Below, in pieces: positions 1 through 8,726 of a DNA stretch of 35,534 bases. The notes below the pieces were generated by a model that worked only from the letters and a program-made list of their open reading frames with translations, made no database searches and was not told where the DNA came from. How positions within the stretch are numbered: the stretch's first letter is position 1; every line of letters begins with the position of its first letter. This stretch comes from Roseitalea sp. MMSF_3546. Its GTDB lineage: Bacteria; Pseudomonadota; Alphaproteobacteria; Rhizobiales; Rhizobiaceae. The translations under genes and the position numbers were made by a program. The DNA is taken from positions 1 through 35,534 of the forward strand of contig NZ_JASHKB010000030.1 of the NCBI RefSeq assembly GCF_030732865.1. The letters run 5' to 3'.

Positions 1-102
1 CCGCGGCTTCTGAAAGCGCCGCACATCGAGGCCTGAAAGAAGACCGCACTCGATCGCTCGTCAAAGGGATCAAAAACGTCTTGCATCACGGGCGGCAACC
101 AA

Positions 103-567
103 AGAAGCCAAAGCGTCAAGACCGTCGAGACCGGCGGCCCCCGAGGCTACGACGCCGGCAAGAAGATCAAGGGCCGCAAGCGCCACGCCATGGTCGATAC
201 CGATGGCCGCGCCCTGGTCATCCAGGCTCATTCGGGCGGCATCCAAGACCGCGACGGCGCCGTCCCGCTGCTCAAGGCGTCGCGCAAGTCCTTCCCCTTT
301 GTCGAAACCGCCTTCGCCGACGGCGCCTATGGCGCCCACAGGGTCGAGGACGCTACCTGCATTGCCATCGAGGTGGTCAAGAAAATCGCTGATCAGATCG
401 GCTTCCAAGTCCTGCCGCGCCGCTGGGTGGTGGAACGCACTTTCGCATGGATCAGTCGCAACCGACGGCTGGCCAAGGACTTCGAAAGCACCATCGCCTC
501 GGCCGAAGCCTTCCTCTACGCAGCATCCGTCATGCTGCTCACGCGACGACTGGCACGGTCAGCATGA
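103..567 (+). pseudogene. IS5-family transposase, 3' remnant
   Basis: This is the C-terminal part of an IS5-type DDE transposase. In one frame from about 103 it reads SQSVKT, then GGPRGYDAGKKIKGRKRH, VDTDG (first Asp), FADGAYG (second Asp) and RRWVVERTFAWISRNRR (Glu), and it stops at 567. The catalytic triad region is therefore present, but the N-terminal DNA-binding part is missing. Upstream of 103 the expected linker is absent and the first 100 bases give no recognisable transposase sequence, so I read a deletion there. An open frame from the ATG at 190 would give 125 residues but is unlikely to be functional. The element butts against the truncated polysaccharide deacetylase on the other strand, with the junction between about 568 and 600. 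The assignment to IS5 is firm; the subgroup is not determined. Confidence 0.85.
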
Positions 568-589
568 GTTTCGAGTCGGACTCTCAGGA

Positions 590-804
590 GGCGAAACCTC
601 CAGCAATTCATCCTTGTCGCGACAAAAAAGCAAGCCGACAATCGCCCATGTCGCGCGGATGTCGAACCGGTCAAACATGTCGAGCATACGCGGAATAGCG
701 GCACGCCCGCCCATTATGGCGTCGCCATAGCTTTTACGATCGGTTTGGTCGCGTAAGCCCCATAACAGTTCGAAGTCCAGCGAGATGACGAACGCGCCGC
801 TCAT
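590..804 (-). pseudogene. Polysaccharide deacetylase (NodB-type), N-terminal fragment
   Basis: About 70 residues match the start of polysaccharide deacetylases of the kind found in surface-polysaccharide clusters. The pieces are MSGAFVISLDFELLWG (with the metal-site SLDFE region), the GGRAAIPRMLDMFDRF stretch, ATWAIVGLLF and KDELL. The ATG at 804 is preferred over an upstream TTG at 819 because homology begins at MSGAF. A full enzyme would be around 300 residues. Here the reading frame runs into IS5-derived DNA and stops at 559, so the catalytic C-terminal half is lost. It is the last gene of the minus-strand polysaccharide locus, following the GT4 gene that ends at 898. The original role was presumably deacetylation of an amino sugar in the polymer, an activity this copy cannot now provide. 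Confidence 0.75.
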
Positions 805-897
805 GCGACGCTGACGCAATGGCGCTCAATGCCGCCGCCTCGAATTGGGAGCACTCGGATCGCGGCAACGGACCGGCAAAACTGCGGCAGCAACACT

Positions 898-2127
898 TTA
901 AGCGGCAGTTGGTTCATTCAACGGATGCTCGTCTGCGCCTTCCAGGATTCGACGATAGATCGCCCTGTAGGCTGCAACGCCGCGCTCGAGCGAAAACACC
1001 TCTTCGGCAGCGCGGCGGCAGCGGGTAGACAGATCGGGATCTGCCAGCAGGGAATCGAGCGCATCGAGCGTTGCGTCCATGGCGGCGGCCGAACCGTCCG
1101 TGGCCAGGATGCCGACATTGTAGCGTTCGACGATCCGCGCCACATCGCCGACGCCGACATTGGCGATGACCGGAACGCCGCAGCCGAGAACCTCGCCCAT
1201 CCGGGTGGGCGATCGACCCAACTCCGATATCTCGCCCCCCGCATAAAGCATCGCAGAAACCGCGTGGCCTTGCACCGTTGCCGGCATGTCGGCCGGCGTG
1301 CGCGCATACACCGCCAAACGCTCAGCCGTCAGCGCGCCGCCCTGCACGGCGGCGCGCACCCGGCCCGGGTTGTCGCGTGTGGCAATCTCGCACCGGGCAT
1401 CGGGGTCGCGCCGGGCGGCCTGTTGGAAAAGCGCAGCGAGCCAATCGACCCGGAACCAGCCGCTCAGCACCGTTCCAACACAACCGTAAACGCGCTCCTG
1501 CGGCAGCTCGGCAGGCGGCTTGAAATGGTCAAGGTCCGCGCAAGTGGGGATCACTGTGGTGCGCTTGCCGGCGAGTTCCTTTGGATACTGCGCCTGCAGG
1601 TGCTCGACCGCGGCCTCGGTCAGGGAAACGACGCCGGCGGCATCGCGCAGGCAGATGCGCTCCAGACGCTGCAAGGCTCGATGGAGCACGGAGCCCCGCT
1701 TGATCCGGCCGGCCGTGATCAGTTCCTCCGGCCAGAGCGCGCGCATGTCGAAGATGAAGGGCGTTCCCGTAAGTCGCCAAACGCCCCAGGCCACGGCCGC
1801 GGGCAGATAGGACCGCGCGTGGATCAGTTCGGCCTTACCGGACCGCGCCGACCACAGGGCCCCCGCCCCCATCTGAGCCAGGCTCCACGCCGGCGCGATC
1901 AGGCGCGGACGCCGACGGAACCGCCGCGGGCGCCAGTCGATGCCGTGCGCCGCACAGTCCTCCCGAGCGCGCACCATCGCGGCGCTGTCGGCCATGTCCT
2001 CCGGCTTCTCGAAGGTGACTAGGATGATTGTATGGTCCCGCGCCAACCCGCGCAGGTAGTTCATCACCTGGCTTTGACCGAGCGGCTCGAGCAGGCCGTT
2101 GCGGGTGAGGTAGAGGGTGCGGGGCAT
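898..2127 (-). CDS. Glycosyltransferase family 4
   Basis: A 409-residue GT4 (GT-B fold) glycosyltransferase, likely cytoplasmic and membrane-associated, adding a sugar to the lipid-linked repeat unit. The N-terminus, TLYLTRNGLLEPLGQSQV, is typical of EPS-cluster GT4 enzymes that begin with this acceptor-domain strand. The middle contains FDMRALWPEE and a linker to the donor domain beginning GCVGTVLSGWF. The C-terminal domain has SPTRMGEVLGCGVPVIAN, corresponding to the conserved donor-binding E-rich segment. A TTG at 2139 would add four residues, but the ATG at 2127 matches the family start better. The upstream TupA-like gene stops at 2140, so the two are consecutive in one transcript. Donor and linkage cannot be read from sequence. 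Confidence 0.85.
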   Translation of the reverse strand: MPRTLYLTRNGLLEPLGQSQVMNYLRGLARDHTIILVTFEKPEDMADSAAMVRAREDCAAHGIDWRPRRFRRRPRLIAPAWSLAQMGAGALWSARSGKAELIHARSYLPAAVAWGVWRLTGTPFIFDMRALWPEELITAGRIKRGSVLHRALQRLERICLRDAAGVVSLTEAAVEHLQAQYPKELAGKRTTVIPTCADLDHFKPPAELPQERVYGCVGTVLSGWFRVDWLAALFQQAARRDPDARCEIATRDNPGRVRAAVQGGALTAERLAVYARTPADMPATVQGHAVSAMLYAGGEISELGRSPTRMGEVLGCGVPVIANVGVGDVARIVERYNVGILATDGSAAAMDATLDALDSLLADPDLSTRCRRAAEEVFSLERGVAAYRAIYRRILEGADEHPLNEPTAA

Positions 2128-2139
2128 GCGGAAGCCCAA

Positions 2140-3006
2140 CTATCTGAAAATCAACGAACTGAACCGCCGCTCCGCTTCACGAGTTTCGAAGCGACCATGT
2201 GCAGACTCGGGGCAGTGCGTGAGCTCAGCAACATAGACCTTGACGCCGTCTATGAAAAAATCAACTCGAACAAACTCAAATTCTGACGAGAGCTTCCGTG
2301 CCATATCCAGCATAAGATGTAGATTGTCGGGTGCTGGCTCCCTTTCTCCAACTGGAAAATTGTATGAGATGTCTATCGGCTGCCATGTTGCTGTGTAGAT
2401 CTTTCTCTTATGGTCCGAATGCCGCTCCGAGTCAACTTGAATGGCTTTCGGCTCGCCTCGGTAGCAAAAAACCTTGTAATCTTTCGTTGCTGCTCCGCTC
2501 GACAGCATCGGTTCGCAAACGATACGCCGCCTCAGATGCTTGTAGTTGGCTTCGCGGGCTGTGGTGTAGGGCGAAGTCGCCAGAGCGATCTGCAGCTTGT
2601 TTACGTCTCCTTCGGTGAGATGACCTTGATCGGCATCTACAAAAACGACCGAGCCGCTGCCATGCGCTGGCTTCAAAACGCAGGGCTTCGGAAGTTCATC
2701 TATAGTTATCTGGCTAACGTCATCATAGACCTCCGAGTGTGGAAGGGTGGCGTCCTGCCCCAACCGCTCAGCGACAAAGGACTTTAGGTAAACCTTATCT
2801 GATGTATATTGACGTAAGATATCGAGTAATTCTCCTGATGTCTTGAGAAAATACAGGTAATCGTTGAAGAGACCGCTACCCTTGCTCGGAAGGCGCTTGT
2901 GTGCATACACGAAAATTGTCAATAAGAAGAATTTATCCGTCAGCCGCCCTGTGGGAATGAGTTTTAACAGGCGGCGTAGCGTGTTCGTGATTCTTGCTTT
3001 AGGCAT
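2140..3006 (-). CDS. TupA-like ATP-grasp protein
   Basis: A 288-residue protein resembling the ATP-grasp family named after TupA of teichuronopeptide synthesis, common in polysaccharide clusters. Visible features are PCVLKPAHGSGSVVFV (ATP-grasp lysine and glycine loop), RRIVCEPML, DYKVFCYRGEPKAIQVD and FEFVRVDFFIDGVKVYVAELT, the last holding the acidic metal-binding residues. Members probably ligate an amino acid or related group onto a sugar carboxylate, although many are annotated loosely as glycosyltransferases. Uronic-acid precursors are made elsewhere in this locus, which would supply a carboxylate acceptor. It overlaps the upstream GT4 gene by 8 nt. The gene is visibly richer in A and T than the enzymes around 11 to 29 kb, suggesting separate acquisition. 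Confidence 0.8.
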   Translation of the reverse strand: MPKARITNTLRRLLKLIPTGRLTDKFFLLTIFVYAHKRLPSKGSGLFNDYLYFLKTSGELLDILRQYTSDKVYLKSFVAERLGQDATLPHSEVYDDVSQITIDELPKPCVLKPAHGSGSVVFVDADQGHLTEGDVNKLQIALATSPYTTAREANYKHLRRRIVCEPMLSSGAATKDYKVFCYRGEPKAIQVDSERHSDHKRKIYTATWQPIDISYNFPVGEREPAPDNLHLMLDMARKLSSEFEFVRVDFFIDGVKVYVAELTHCPESAHGRFETREAERRFSSLIFR

Positions 3007-4087
3007 CTGCGAGGAGCCTTAAGTAGTGCGCCGCTTGCTCTTCTGCCGCGAAGTCGGCGGCGCGTGCTTTTAGATCGGTATTGCGCCATCTGTCACGTAA
3101 GGTTGCCGCGACCGCGCGTGCGATGGCCCCCGGATCGCCGACTGGCACCAGGCGGCCGTAGTCTCCGTCTGAGAGGATCTCCGCCGGGCCAGAGGGACAA
3201 TCGGTCGAGACGACCGGCACGCCGGCGGCGAGCGCTTCGACGATGACGTTGCCGAAGCCCTCCCAGTTGGAGGACAGGACGAAGACATGGGCCTGCTGCA
3301 GGAACGTCACCGGGTTGGGGCGGAAGCCGGGCATCCACAGGCTGTTGGCGACACCGAGATCGCGGGCGAGCGCCTCCAGGTCGTTGCGTAGGGAGCCTTC
3401 CCCAAGAATGAGCAGCCGTGCGTCATGGTGGCGACGCAGCTCGGCAAGAGCGTGGAGGAGGACGTCGTAGCCCTTCTGCCGCTTGAGCGTGCCGACGGCG
3501 ATCAGGCGCGTCTCACCCGCGAGCCAGCCGTTGAGGGCGCGGCGGTCCTCGTCGGTCATGGTGTCCGGCGCCATCAGGCGGACCGGGTTGTGTATGACTT
3601 CGATCTGATTGCGGGGCACGCCGGCGACCGCTCTCAGGCTCTCCGCGACACCATCGGAGACTGCAATGACACGATGGCAGGGCGCGTAGATACGGCGCCC
3701 GAACCGCTTCAGAGCCCGGCGTTCGAATGCTTTGAGCGAGGGCGTGATGCGAAAATCGACGTGCTCGCTCGCGACGAGGCGCCCGCGGTAGCCCGACAGG
3801 CGGGCAGCGAGGCCGGCGATTCCAGTGAGCGGCCACATGGCGGCGAGGAGGGCATCTGGCCGCTGTTCCCGCAGATAGCGTGTCAGCCGCAGAGGCGCTT
3901 GCCGCATCCGCGCGCAGCCGAGCGACCGGACAGGAAACCGCGCCTCCGCCTCTGCCAGTAGCTGCCCCCGCGCCTGCAGCAGCACGAAACTCACAGCGTA
4001 GCCCTGACGCACGAACTCCTCTGCGAGAACGAGCCGAATGCGTTCCACGCCTCCGCCGCGCAGGTCAGGCAGGAGGATGTCGATCAT
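2999..4087 (-). CDS. Glycosyltransferase family 4
   Basis: A 362-residue GT4 enzyme. It starts MIDILLPDLRGGGVERI, with the glycine-rich acceptor-side loop of GT-B enzymes. The donor domain has AVGTLKRQKGYDVLLHAL, ILGEGSLRNDLEALARDLG and SNWEGFGNVIVEALAAGVPVV, which contains the EX7E motif (E of WEGF and E of VEALA) that binds the nucleotide sugar. The ATG at 4087 overlaps the stop of the preceding GT2 gene in an ATGA arrangement, so translation is probably coupled. Length and domain order are complete. The sugar transferred is unknown. Confidence 0.9.
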   Translation of the reverse strand: MIDILLPDLRGGGVERIRLVLAEEFVRQGYAVSFVLLQARGQLLAEAEARFPVRSLGCARMRQAPLRLTRYLREQRPDALLAAMWPLTGIAGLAARLSGYRGRLVASEHVDFRITPSLKAFERRALKRFGRRIYAPCHRVIAVSDGVAESLRAVAGVPRNQIEVIHNPVRLMAPDTMTDEDRRALNGWLAGETRLIAVGTLKRQKGYDVLLHALAELRRHHDARLLILGEGSLRNDLEALARDLGVANSLWMPGFRPNPVTFLQQAHVFVLSSNWEGFGNVIVEALAAGVPVVSTDCPSGPAEILSDGDYGRLVPVGDPGAIARAVAATLRDRWRNTDLKARAADFAAEEQAAHYLRLLADA

Positions 4088-5136
4088 GTTCTTTTCATTG
4101 ACGAAAAGGCCGCTTTTCCGAAACGATATAGGCGCGTCTCTTTTTGACCAATGATTGCTAGCCCATCAGCAATCAAGTAGGGAGCCGGTGCGCTACTGGG
4201 GTAAATGGCCAGATACTTAATGAGAAATCGCAACTTCCATGTTGCGCCCTGCGCAGTAGAGGGGCTTATCAGGAATAATGCAAGTCGCCGAACTCTCTTT
4301 ATGAATTTTTTTTCAAGATACAACCTATCCGAAAGACTAATGTTGGCACGTGATGCGTCATGAATCTTATTCGTATATGAAGAAATTCTGCTCAGAATGA
4401 ATCTGTTCCATCGAACACTGCCTCGAGCAACATTTCCCGTTCCAGATGTTTCTCTCTGGCGTCGAATGTAAACAAGAGGCTCTTCCAATGATACTACGTC
4501 ACCGCTTAGAAGGCTGCGAAGCGCCAGCACTCCATCCTCAATAATGCCACCCCCCATGATTGAGTCAAATCTTAAGAAGATATCCTTCGCATATGCACAT
4601 GTTGGTGATAAGAACGGCAACCTGTCTCTTTTTGCAAACTCAATTCTATTCCGTTCCCCAAGAATAGATTTGAATCTTGGCTGGCGCAACACTTTTTCGG
4701 CTCTTTTCGATTCGTCGAATAGTATCGCGCCGCTATGTATGCACGCTGGCTTTTCTGAATGCTTTTTCCATGCATTAACTATTTTTTCAGTTCGAATTGC
4801 GACGGATATGTCATCTCCCGCTGCAACAACAACGATCGCCCCATTACTGCACAAAGCAACCGCTTGCAAGTGTAGCGCAGTGCCCAAATTCAGCTCACTT
4901 CGTCGCACCCTTACGTTATGGGGCCCCTGATACTCCGACGCCATCTCTTGCATCACTTCGAAGGTCCGGTCTGTCGAGCAATCGTCCGAGAGAATGATTT
5001 CCAGCGGCTCGTAGGTCTGGGCGAAGGCGCCCTCGATCGCATCACGGATATATCGCTCTTGGTTGTAAGCGAATAGGGCGAAGGTGACCAACGGGCGGTC
5101 GGAGGTCAATTCAACGTCAGTGAACATCTCTTTCAT
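4084..5136 (-). CDS. Glycosyltransferase family 2 (paralogue A)
   Basis: A 350-residue GT-A enzyme. Residues 14 to about 75 hold RPLVTFALFAYNQERYIRD, AQTYEPLEIILSDDCSTD and VMQEMASEYQGPH. AAGDD near residue 110 is the metal-binding DXD-like site. The first 75 residues are nearly the same as those of the GT2 encoded at 5389-6408, while the C-terminal two thirds differ completely. The 3' two thirds are also notably AT-rich compared with the 5' end. This pattern fits recombination that swapped the acceptor part onto a common donor-binding start. The gene is complete and precedes the GT4 gene with an ATGA overlap. An IS3 remnant lies just upstream. Confidence 0.88.
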   Translation of the reverse strand: MKEMFTDVELTSDRPLVTFALFAYNQERYIRDAIEGAFAQTYEPLEIILSDDCSTDRTFEVMQEMASEYQGPHNVRVRRSELNLGTALHLQAVALCSNGAIVVVAAGDDISVAIRTEKIVNAWKKHSEKPACIHSGAILFDESKRAEKVLRQPRFKSILGERNRIEFAKRDRLPFLSPTCAYAKDIFLRFDSIMGGGIIEDGVLALRSLLSGDVVSLEEPLVYIRRQRETSGTGNVARGSVRWNRFILSRISSYTNKIHDASRANISLSDRLYLEKKFIKRVRRLALFLISPSTAQGATWKLRFLIKYLAIYPSSAPAPYLIADGLAIIGQKETRLYRFGKAAFSSMKRT

Positions 5137-5285
5137 CGTGTCATCTCGCGCAGGGGAAGTTAAGCACGAAGCCGAGAACCTCTATCAATACTGTTTTGCG
5201 ACGACCTACGTAATGCGGACTTGCCTGAATTAGGCCCGCCAGCCGCCGATGCCTAAGCTGCCGTCAAGACAGTACTCTTGCAGGT
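5137..5285. other. Intergenic spacer between GT2 paralogue A and IS3 scar
   Basis: About 150 bases with no coding signal on either strand that I can support. It separates the ATG of GT2 paralogue A from the stop of the IS3 orfA fragment. It probably contains leftover IS or target DNA; no IS3 orfB sequence and no clear inverted repeat end can be recognised. Confidence 0.4.
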
Positions 5286-5449
5286 TCACTTAAGTGGACT
5301 GCCGTTTGGCGTCAAGATCGCCTTGACCAGCGTCAGATCGGCCACCGCGCGCCGAATCTGTTTATTCTCTATTTGCAGCTTCTTGAGCTCACACAACAGC
5401 TCGGTGCGCAAGCCGCCATACTGCTTTCGCCAGCGATAATAGGTCGTTC
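5286..5449 (-). pseudogene. IS3-family orfA remnant (C-terminal part)
   Basis: Reading the minus strand gives TYYRWRKQYGGLRTELL, then KKLQIENKQIRRAVADLTLVK, then AIL and a stop at 5286. This is the end of an IS3-family (IS407/IS511-like) OrfA: the YYRWRKxYGG start of the leucine-zipper region and the RRAVADLTLxK ending are characteristic. The N-terminal helix-turn-helix half and all of orfB are missing, so the element is dead. Its 5' boundary at about 5449 coincides with the 3' end of GT2 paralogue B, whose frame continues into the IS DNA in a different reading frame. Confidence 0.8.
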
Positions 5450-6408
5450 AAAAAAGACTTGAGATATTTAACAAAAAGCAAGAAATTTTTACCGGGGAGC
5501 CTGATGAGGACGGATCTCGCGTATCCGTGCCGCACCGATTTAGCAAGCAACAAAACCCTAGCTGGGAAGCTCAAATCCGGCCAACAGGCATACTCCCTCA
5601 TGAACTCGGACCTCTTGCATTGTTTGTCTGCGTTGCCGCCAAAATATGAAATGGCGTCTGCAGCGTAGCGGTAGGTCTCAGAGACAGATGCAATCATCTG
5701 TAGTGCTCTAGCTTCGTGTGCCCATTTGTCCTGTTGCTCGACTAGCCTAATCGGTCCGACATTCTCGGAGTGCGCGCGACGTAGGATGAGGGGACTTTCG
5801 ACCCGTAGTGAGACCTTGCCAAGATGCCGGAATATAGACATGAGCGCCAGGTCCTCAAACAGGACCCTGTAACTGGGGAACGGCAGCCGGCAAAGGTCAA
5901 CTGTCCGGAAACAAGCCGTCGCGCCAAGAAACCAAATGCGGTCATTCGCCCGGGACTTGCGCCGTCTCAAAACGTCCCTCTCAGAATCGAAAGTGTTTCC
6001 GAAATCGTCAAAGACAATATCATCCGCGGAGGCAACGACCACATCTGGTGGTGCCATTAGCATAGCCTGAGCCATAGTTTTGGTCCGCTCTGATAGCGAT
6101 ATGTCGTCACCGGAAGCAACGAGCATGAATTCTCCCCTAGCGAGGTGAGCGGCAGTGAGTATATGCGCGAGGGTGCCTTGATTATACTCATTCCGCCGTA
6201 CCTGCACCTCATGCGGTCCCTTGTACGCCGCCGCCAACTCCTTCATTATTTCGAAGGTTTGGTCCGTCGAGCAATCGTCCGAAAGGATAATCTCCAACGG
6301 CTCGTAGGTCTGGGCGAAGGCGCCCTCGACGGCCTCGCGGATGTATTGCTCCTGATTGTAGGCGAAGAGGGCGAAGGTGACGAGCGGGCGGTCGGTGGTC
6401 TCGGTCAA
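5389..6408 (-). CDS. Glycosyltransferase family 2 (paralogue B), 3' end replaced by IS DNA
   Basis: A GT-A family glycosyltransferase of about 339 residues. It contains RPLVTFALFAYNQEQYIRE, AQTYEPLEIILSDDCSTD and ASGDD (metal site), and a downstream FEDLALMSIF acceptor-side motif. The TTG at 6408 is my preferred start. An AGGA lies 9 nt before it, and homology to paralogue A begins right after it. The in-frame ATG at 6513 would add 35 residues of unlikely composition overlapping the aminotransferase gene. The last roughly 20 residues, from NDLLSLAKAVW onward, are translated from the IS3 orfA remnant in another frame, so the native C-terminus is lost. The catalytic domain is whole, and activity may survive. 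Upstream is the FdtB-like gene. Confidence 0.8.
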   Translation of the reverse strand: MTETTDRPLVTFALFAYNQEQYIREAVEGAFAQTYEPLEIILSDDCSTDQTFEIMKELAAAYKGPHEVQVRRNEYNQGTLAHILTAAHLARGEFMLVASGDDISLSERTKTMAQAMLMAPPDVVVASADDIVFDDFGNTFDSERDVLRRRKSRANDRIWFLGATACFRTVDLCRLPFPSYRVLFEDLALMSIFRHLGKVSLRVESPLILRRAHSENVGPIRLVEQQDKWAHEARALQMIASVSETYRYAADAISYFGGNADKQCKRSEFMREYACWPDLSFPARVLLLAKSVRHGYARSVLIRLPGKNFLLFVKYLKSFLNDLLSLAKAVWRLAHRAVV

Positions 6409-6499
6409 TCGGCGGTGTCCTGAGAGGGGATGCTGTCGCGCTCGGGCCAAGGATTGGGCGCAGAAAGCGGTGCGGTGCGCCACTCGCGCGCCGCGGACC

Positions 6500-7585
6500 T
6501 CACGCCAGCGCATCCCGCAGTCGCCACGAGGCTTCCGGCTCCAGGTGAGGCCCCATCGGCAGGCTCAGGACCTCTCCGGCGAGCTGCTTCGCCATGGGTA
6601 GTGAGTCCGGTGCGAGGCCCAGGTCGGCGTAGGCCTCCTGCATGTGCGGCGGGATCGGGTAGTGGATCAGCGTGCCGACCCCGGCCTCGGTGAGGCGAGC
6701 CTGCAGGGCGTCGCGCTCGGGGCTGCGCACGACGTAGAGGTGCCAGGCCGGCTCCGCCCACTTGGGCACCTGCGGCAGGGTCAGGCCGGTGCCCTCCAGC
6801 GCCTCCGCATAGGCGGCGGCGAGGGCGCGGCGGCGCTCGGTCCACTCGTCGAGGTGCGCAAGCTTGACGCGCAGGATGGCGGCCTGCAGCGGATCGAGGC
6901 GGGAGTTCACGCCGCGCTCGACATTCACGTATTTGCGGTCGGAACCGTAGTTGCCGAGCCGGCGGACGCGCGCGGCGATCTCCGGGTCGTCGGTGGTGAC
7001 CGCGCCCGCGTCGCCCATCGCGCCGAGGTTCTTGCCGGGGTAGAAGCTCCAGCAGACCGCGTCGCCATGCGCCCCAATCCGCCGCCCCTTGTAGCGCGCG
7101 CCGTGGGCCTGCGCCGCGTCCTCGATCACGCGGAGGTCGTGCGCGCGGGCGATCTCGAGGATCGGGTCAAGGTCGGCGGGCTGGCCGTAGAGGTGGACGG
7201 GCATGATCGCCCGCGTTTCGGGCGTGACGGCCGCGGCGATGCGGGCGGGGTCGATGTTGTGGGTCGCGGGGTCGGTCTCGACCGGTTGGAGCGTGGCGCC
7301 CACGGCGCTGACGGCTAGCCAGGTGGCGATGTAGGTGTTTGACGGCACGATCACCCCGTCGCCGGGCCCGATGCCGCAGGCCCTGAGCGATAGTATGAGC
7401 GCATCGAGGCCGTTGCCCGTGCCGACGCAGTGTGCGGCGCTGCAATAGGCCGCCCACTCAGCCTCGAAACCCGCCACATCCTCGCCGCCGATGTAGCAGC
7501 CGCTGTCGAGCACGCGGGCGACGGCCGCGTCAATCTCGGGCTGGAGTTCGGCGTAGCCGGCGTGGAGGTCGAGGAAGGGGATCAT
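6500..7585 (-). CDS. FdtB-like dTDP-3-oxo-6-deoxyhexose aminotransferase (DegT/DnrJ family)
   Basis: A 361-residue PLP-dependent sugar aminotransferase. Visible are GTGNGLDAL (phosphate-binding loop), EDAAQAHGA with the PLP-ring Asp156 and Gln159, and [16 protein letters not shown] with Schiff-base Lys185. [10 protein letters not shown] and [11 protein letters not shown] follow, then the C-terminal HLYVVR and [11 protein letters not shown]. The 3-amino-transferring members (FdtB/QdtB/TylB) share this pattern, and the presence of FdtA at 10373-10813 makes a 3-amino-3,6-dideoxyhexose product likely. The reaction would be glutamate plus dTDP-3-oxo-6-deoxyhexose to dTDP-Fuc3N or dTDP-Qui3N. Its ATG lies 9 nt after the stop of the glycosyltransferase gene before it. 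Whether the product is the galacto or gluco form depends on the FdtA/QdtA specificity and is not determined. Confidence 0.85.
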   Translation of the reverse strand: MIPFLDLHAGYAELQPEIDAAVARVLDSGCYIGGEDVAGFEAEWAAYCSAAHCVGTGNGLDALILSLRACGIGPGDGVIVPSNTYIATWLAVSAVGATLQPVETDPATHNIDPARIAAAVTPETRAIMPVHLYGQPADLDPILEIARAHDLRVIEDAAQAHGARYKGRRIGAHGDAVCWSFYPGKNLGAMGDAGAVTTDDPEIAARVRRLGNYGSDRKYVNVERGVNSRLDPLQAAILRVKLAHLDEWTERRRALAAAYAEALEGTGLTLPQVPKWAEPAWHLYVVRSPERDALQARLTEAGVGTLIHYPIPPHMQEAYADLGLAPDSLPMAKQLAGEVLSLPMGPHLEPEASWRLRDALA

Positions 7586-7594
7586 GGGTAGCGG

Positions 7595-8719
7595 TCAGAG
7601 TGTCGCTACGAAATCGCGAAACTTCTCATACTGGTTTTCTTTCCTGAAATTCTTGTGCAGCCGCTTCTTCGCGCTCGCCGCAAAATCACGTGCCGCAATA
7701 GGCTCGTCCTTAACAAATCGCATAATCTGAGCAACGTCGCGCTCATCCTCATACGCAAAGAAATCGTTGCCCTCTTGCAAGCCGTCGGGATATTGGCCTT
7801 TTTGTGAAATCAATATCGCCCCATTGCCAATTGCCTCAAATATTCGCATGTTGCTGAGGAAGGTGCCATTGAAGTCCCCAAATGTGTTAAGAACAGCCTT
7901 CGTATTTCTGATCTCGTCATATAGTTCGTACCCGTATAGATTGTTCGAGGTGCAATCTCTTAACGCGCCCTTCGGCCACTTTAATAGAAACGGAATGTGC
8001 ATTCCATAACGTGCAAGGCGTCCGCCTGGCCTGTGATATTGTTTGCTGTTTCCCACAAAGGCACGAAAACTGAAATCTTCTTGAAGTGTCACGTCTGCAA
8101 CACGTCGCAGCATATCACGCCTTCCGTTAAAGACACCGCCAGCCTGACCATAGGTCATCAGGTCGTTACGCCTTTCATCCCAATTCCTTGATGCAAATTC
8201 CCGCCACGAGGGATCAGGTGAAGGCTGAAGTTCCGCGGCCCGGTAGCCACTGCGTATCCACTCTTCGACAAACGGGCGATGTAGAGAGACGTATCCGTGA
8301 TAAGCACTGTTAAACTCCGGTAAGTCCTTTTTGATAAAGGCATTCCAGGCGACAGCTATTACTCCGAAATGTTGTCGCAGCTGTGTGCCAAAGCCTTGGG
8401 ACACAAAAGGAGAGTGGTCGTAAACCACATCTGGCTTAAATTTGTCGATCTGTGCGAGTCTAATCTCGTCCAAGTTAGCGCTGTCAACGCCGTTCTCTTG
8501 CGCCCAAGTGTACTGCAATCTCTCGTAGTTCCAGACCGTGAAGAATACCTCGTCGTTTGGTCGATCCGTTGGTGGGATGAGGCGGTAGACAGATGCGTAC
8601 CCATCACGCAGGAGGGCGTCATGTATATCGAAGAACGTCGAATGAGATCCGATGCCGCAGCGTCTTTCGAATGCGGGGATGTGCGGCGGGTACTTGTGTA
8701 TACACTGATAAATTCTCAC
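7595..8719 (-). CDS. Glycosyltransferase, group 1-like (CgeB/YkvP-type C-terminal domain)
   Basis: A 374-residue protein starting at GTG 8719 (MRIYQCIHKYPPH). The C-terminal part reads NTFGDFNGTFLSNMRIFEA, then IGNGAILISQKG, and LQEGNDFFAYEDERDVAQIM. This matches the nucleotide-sugar-binding half of group-1-like glycosyltransferases in which an RxFEAxxxGA segment precedes a bound-diphosphate loop. The N-terminal half shows PPHIPAFERRCGIGSHSTF and DVVYDHSPFV but is otherwise divergent. No signal peptide or membrane segment is seen. It lies between the sulfotransferase-like and aminotransferase genes with short gaps of 7 and 9 nt. The composition is more AT-rich than the core biosynthetic genes. 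Confidence 0.75.
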   Translation of the reverse strand: MRIYQCIHKYPPHIPAFERRCGIGSHSTFFDIHDALLRDGYASVYRLIPPTDRPNDEVFFTVWNYERLQYTWAQENGVDSANLDEIRLAQIDKFKPDVVYDHSPFVSQGFGTQLRQHFGVIAVAWNAFIKKDLPEFNSAYHGYVSLHRPFVEEWIRSGYRAAELQPSPDPSWREFASRNWDERRNDLMTYGQAGGVFNGRRDMLRRVADVTLQEDFSFRAFVGNSKQYHRPGGRLARYGMHIPFLLKWPKGALRDCTSNNLYGYELYDEIRNTKAVLNTFGDFNGTFLSNMRIFEAIGNGAILISQKGQYPDGLQEGNDFFAYEDERDVAQIMRFVKDEPIAARDFAASAKKRLHKNFRKENQYEKFRDFVATL

Positions 8720-8726
8720 AATCGTG

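Noticed and set aside
829-2022. Long plus-strand open frame opposite the GT4 gene
   Set aside because: Antisense shadow of a clear glycosyltransferase; the translation is rich in Arg, Gly, Ala and His with no domain pattern.
6409-6513. N-terminal extension of GT2 paralogue B to the ATG at 6513
   Set aside because: The 35 extra residues look non-coding and the family start falls at the TTG at 6408, which has a ribosome-binding site.
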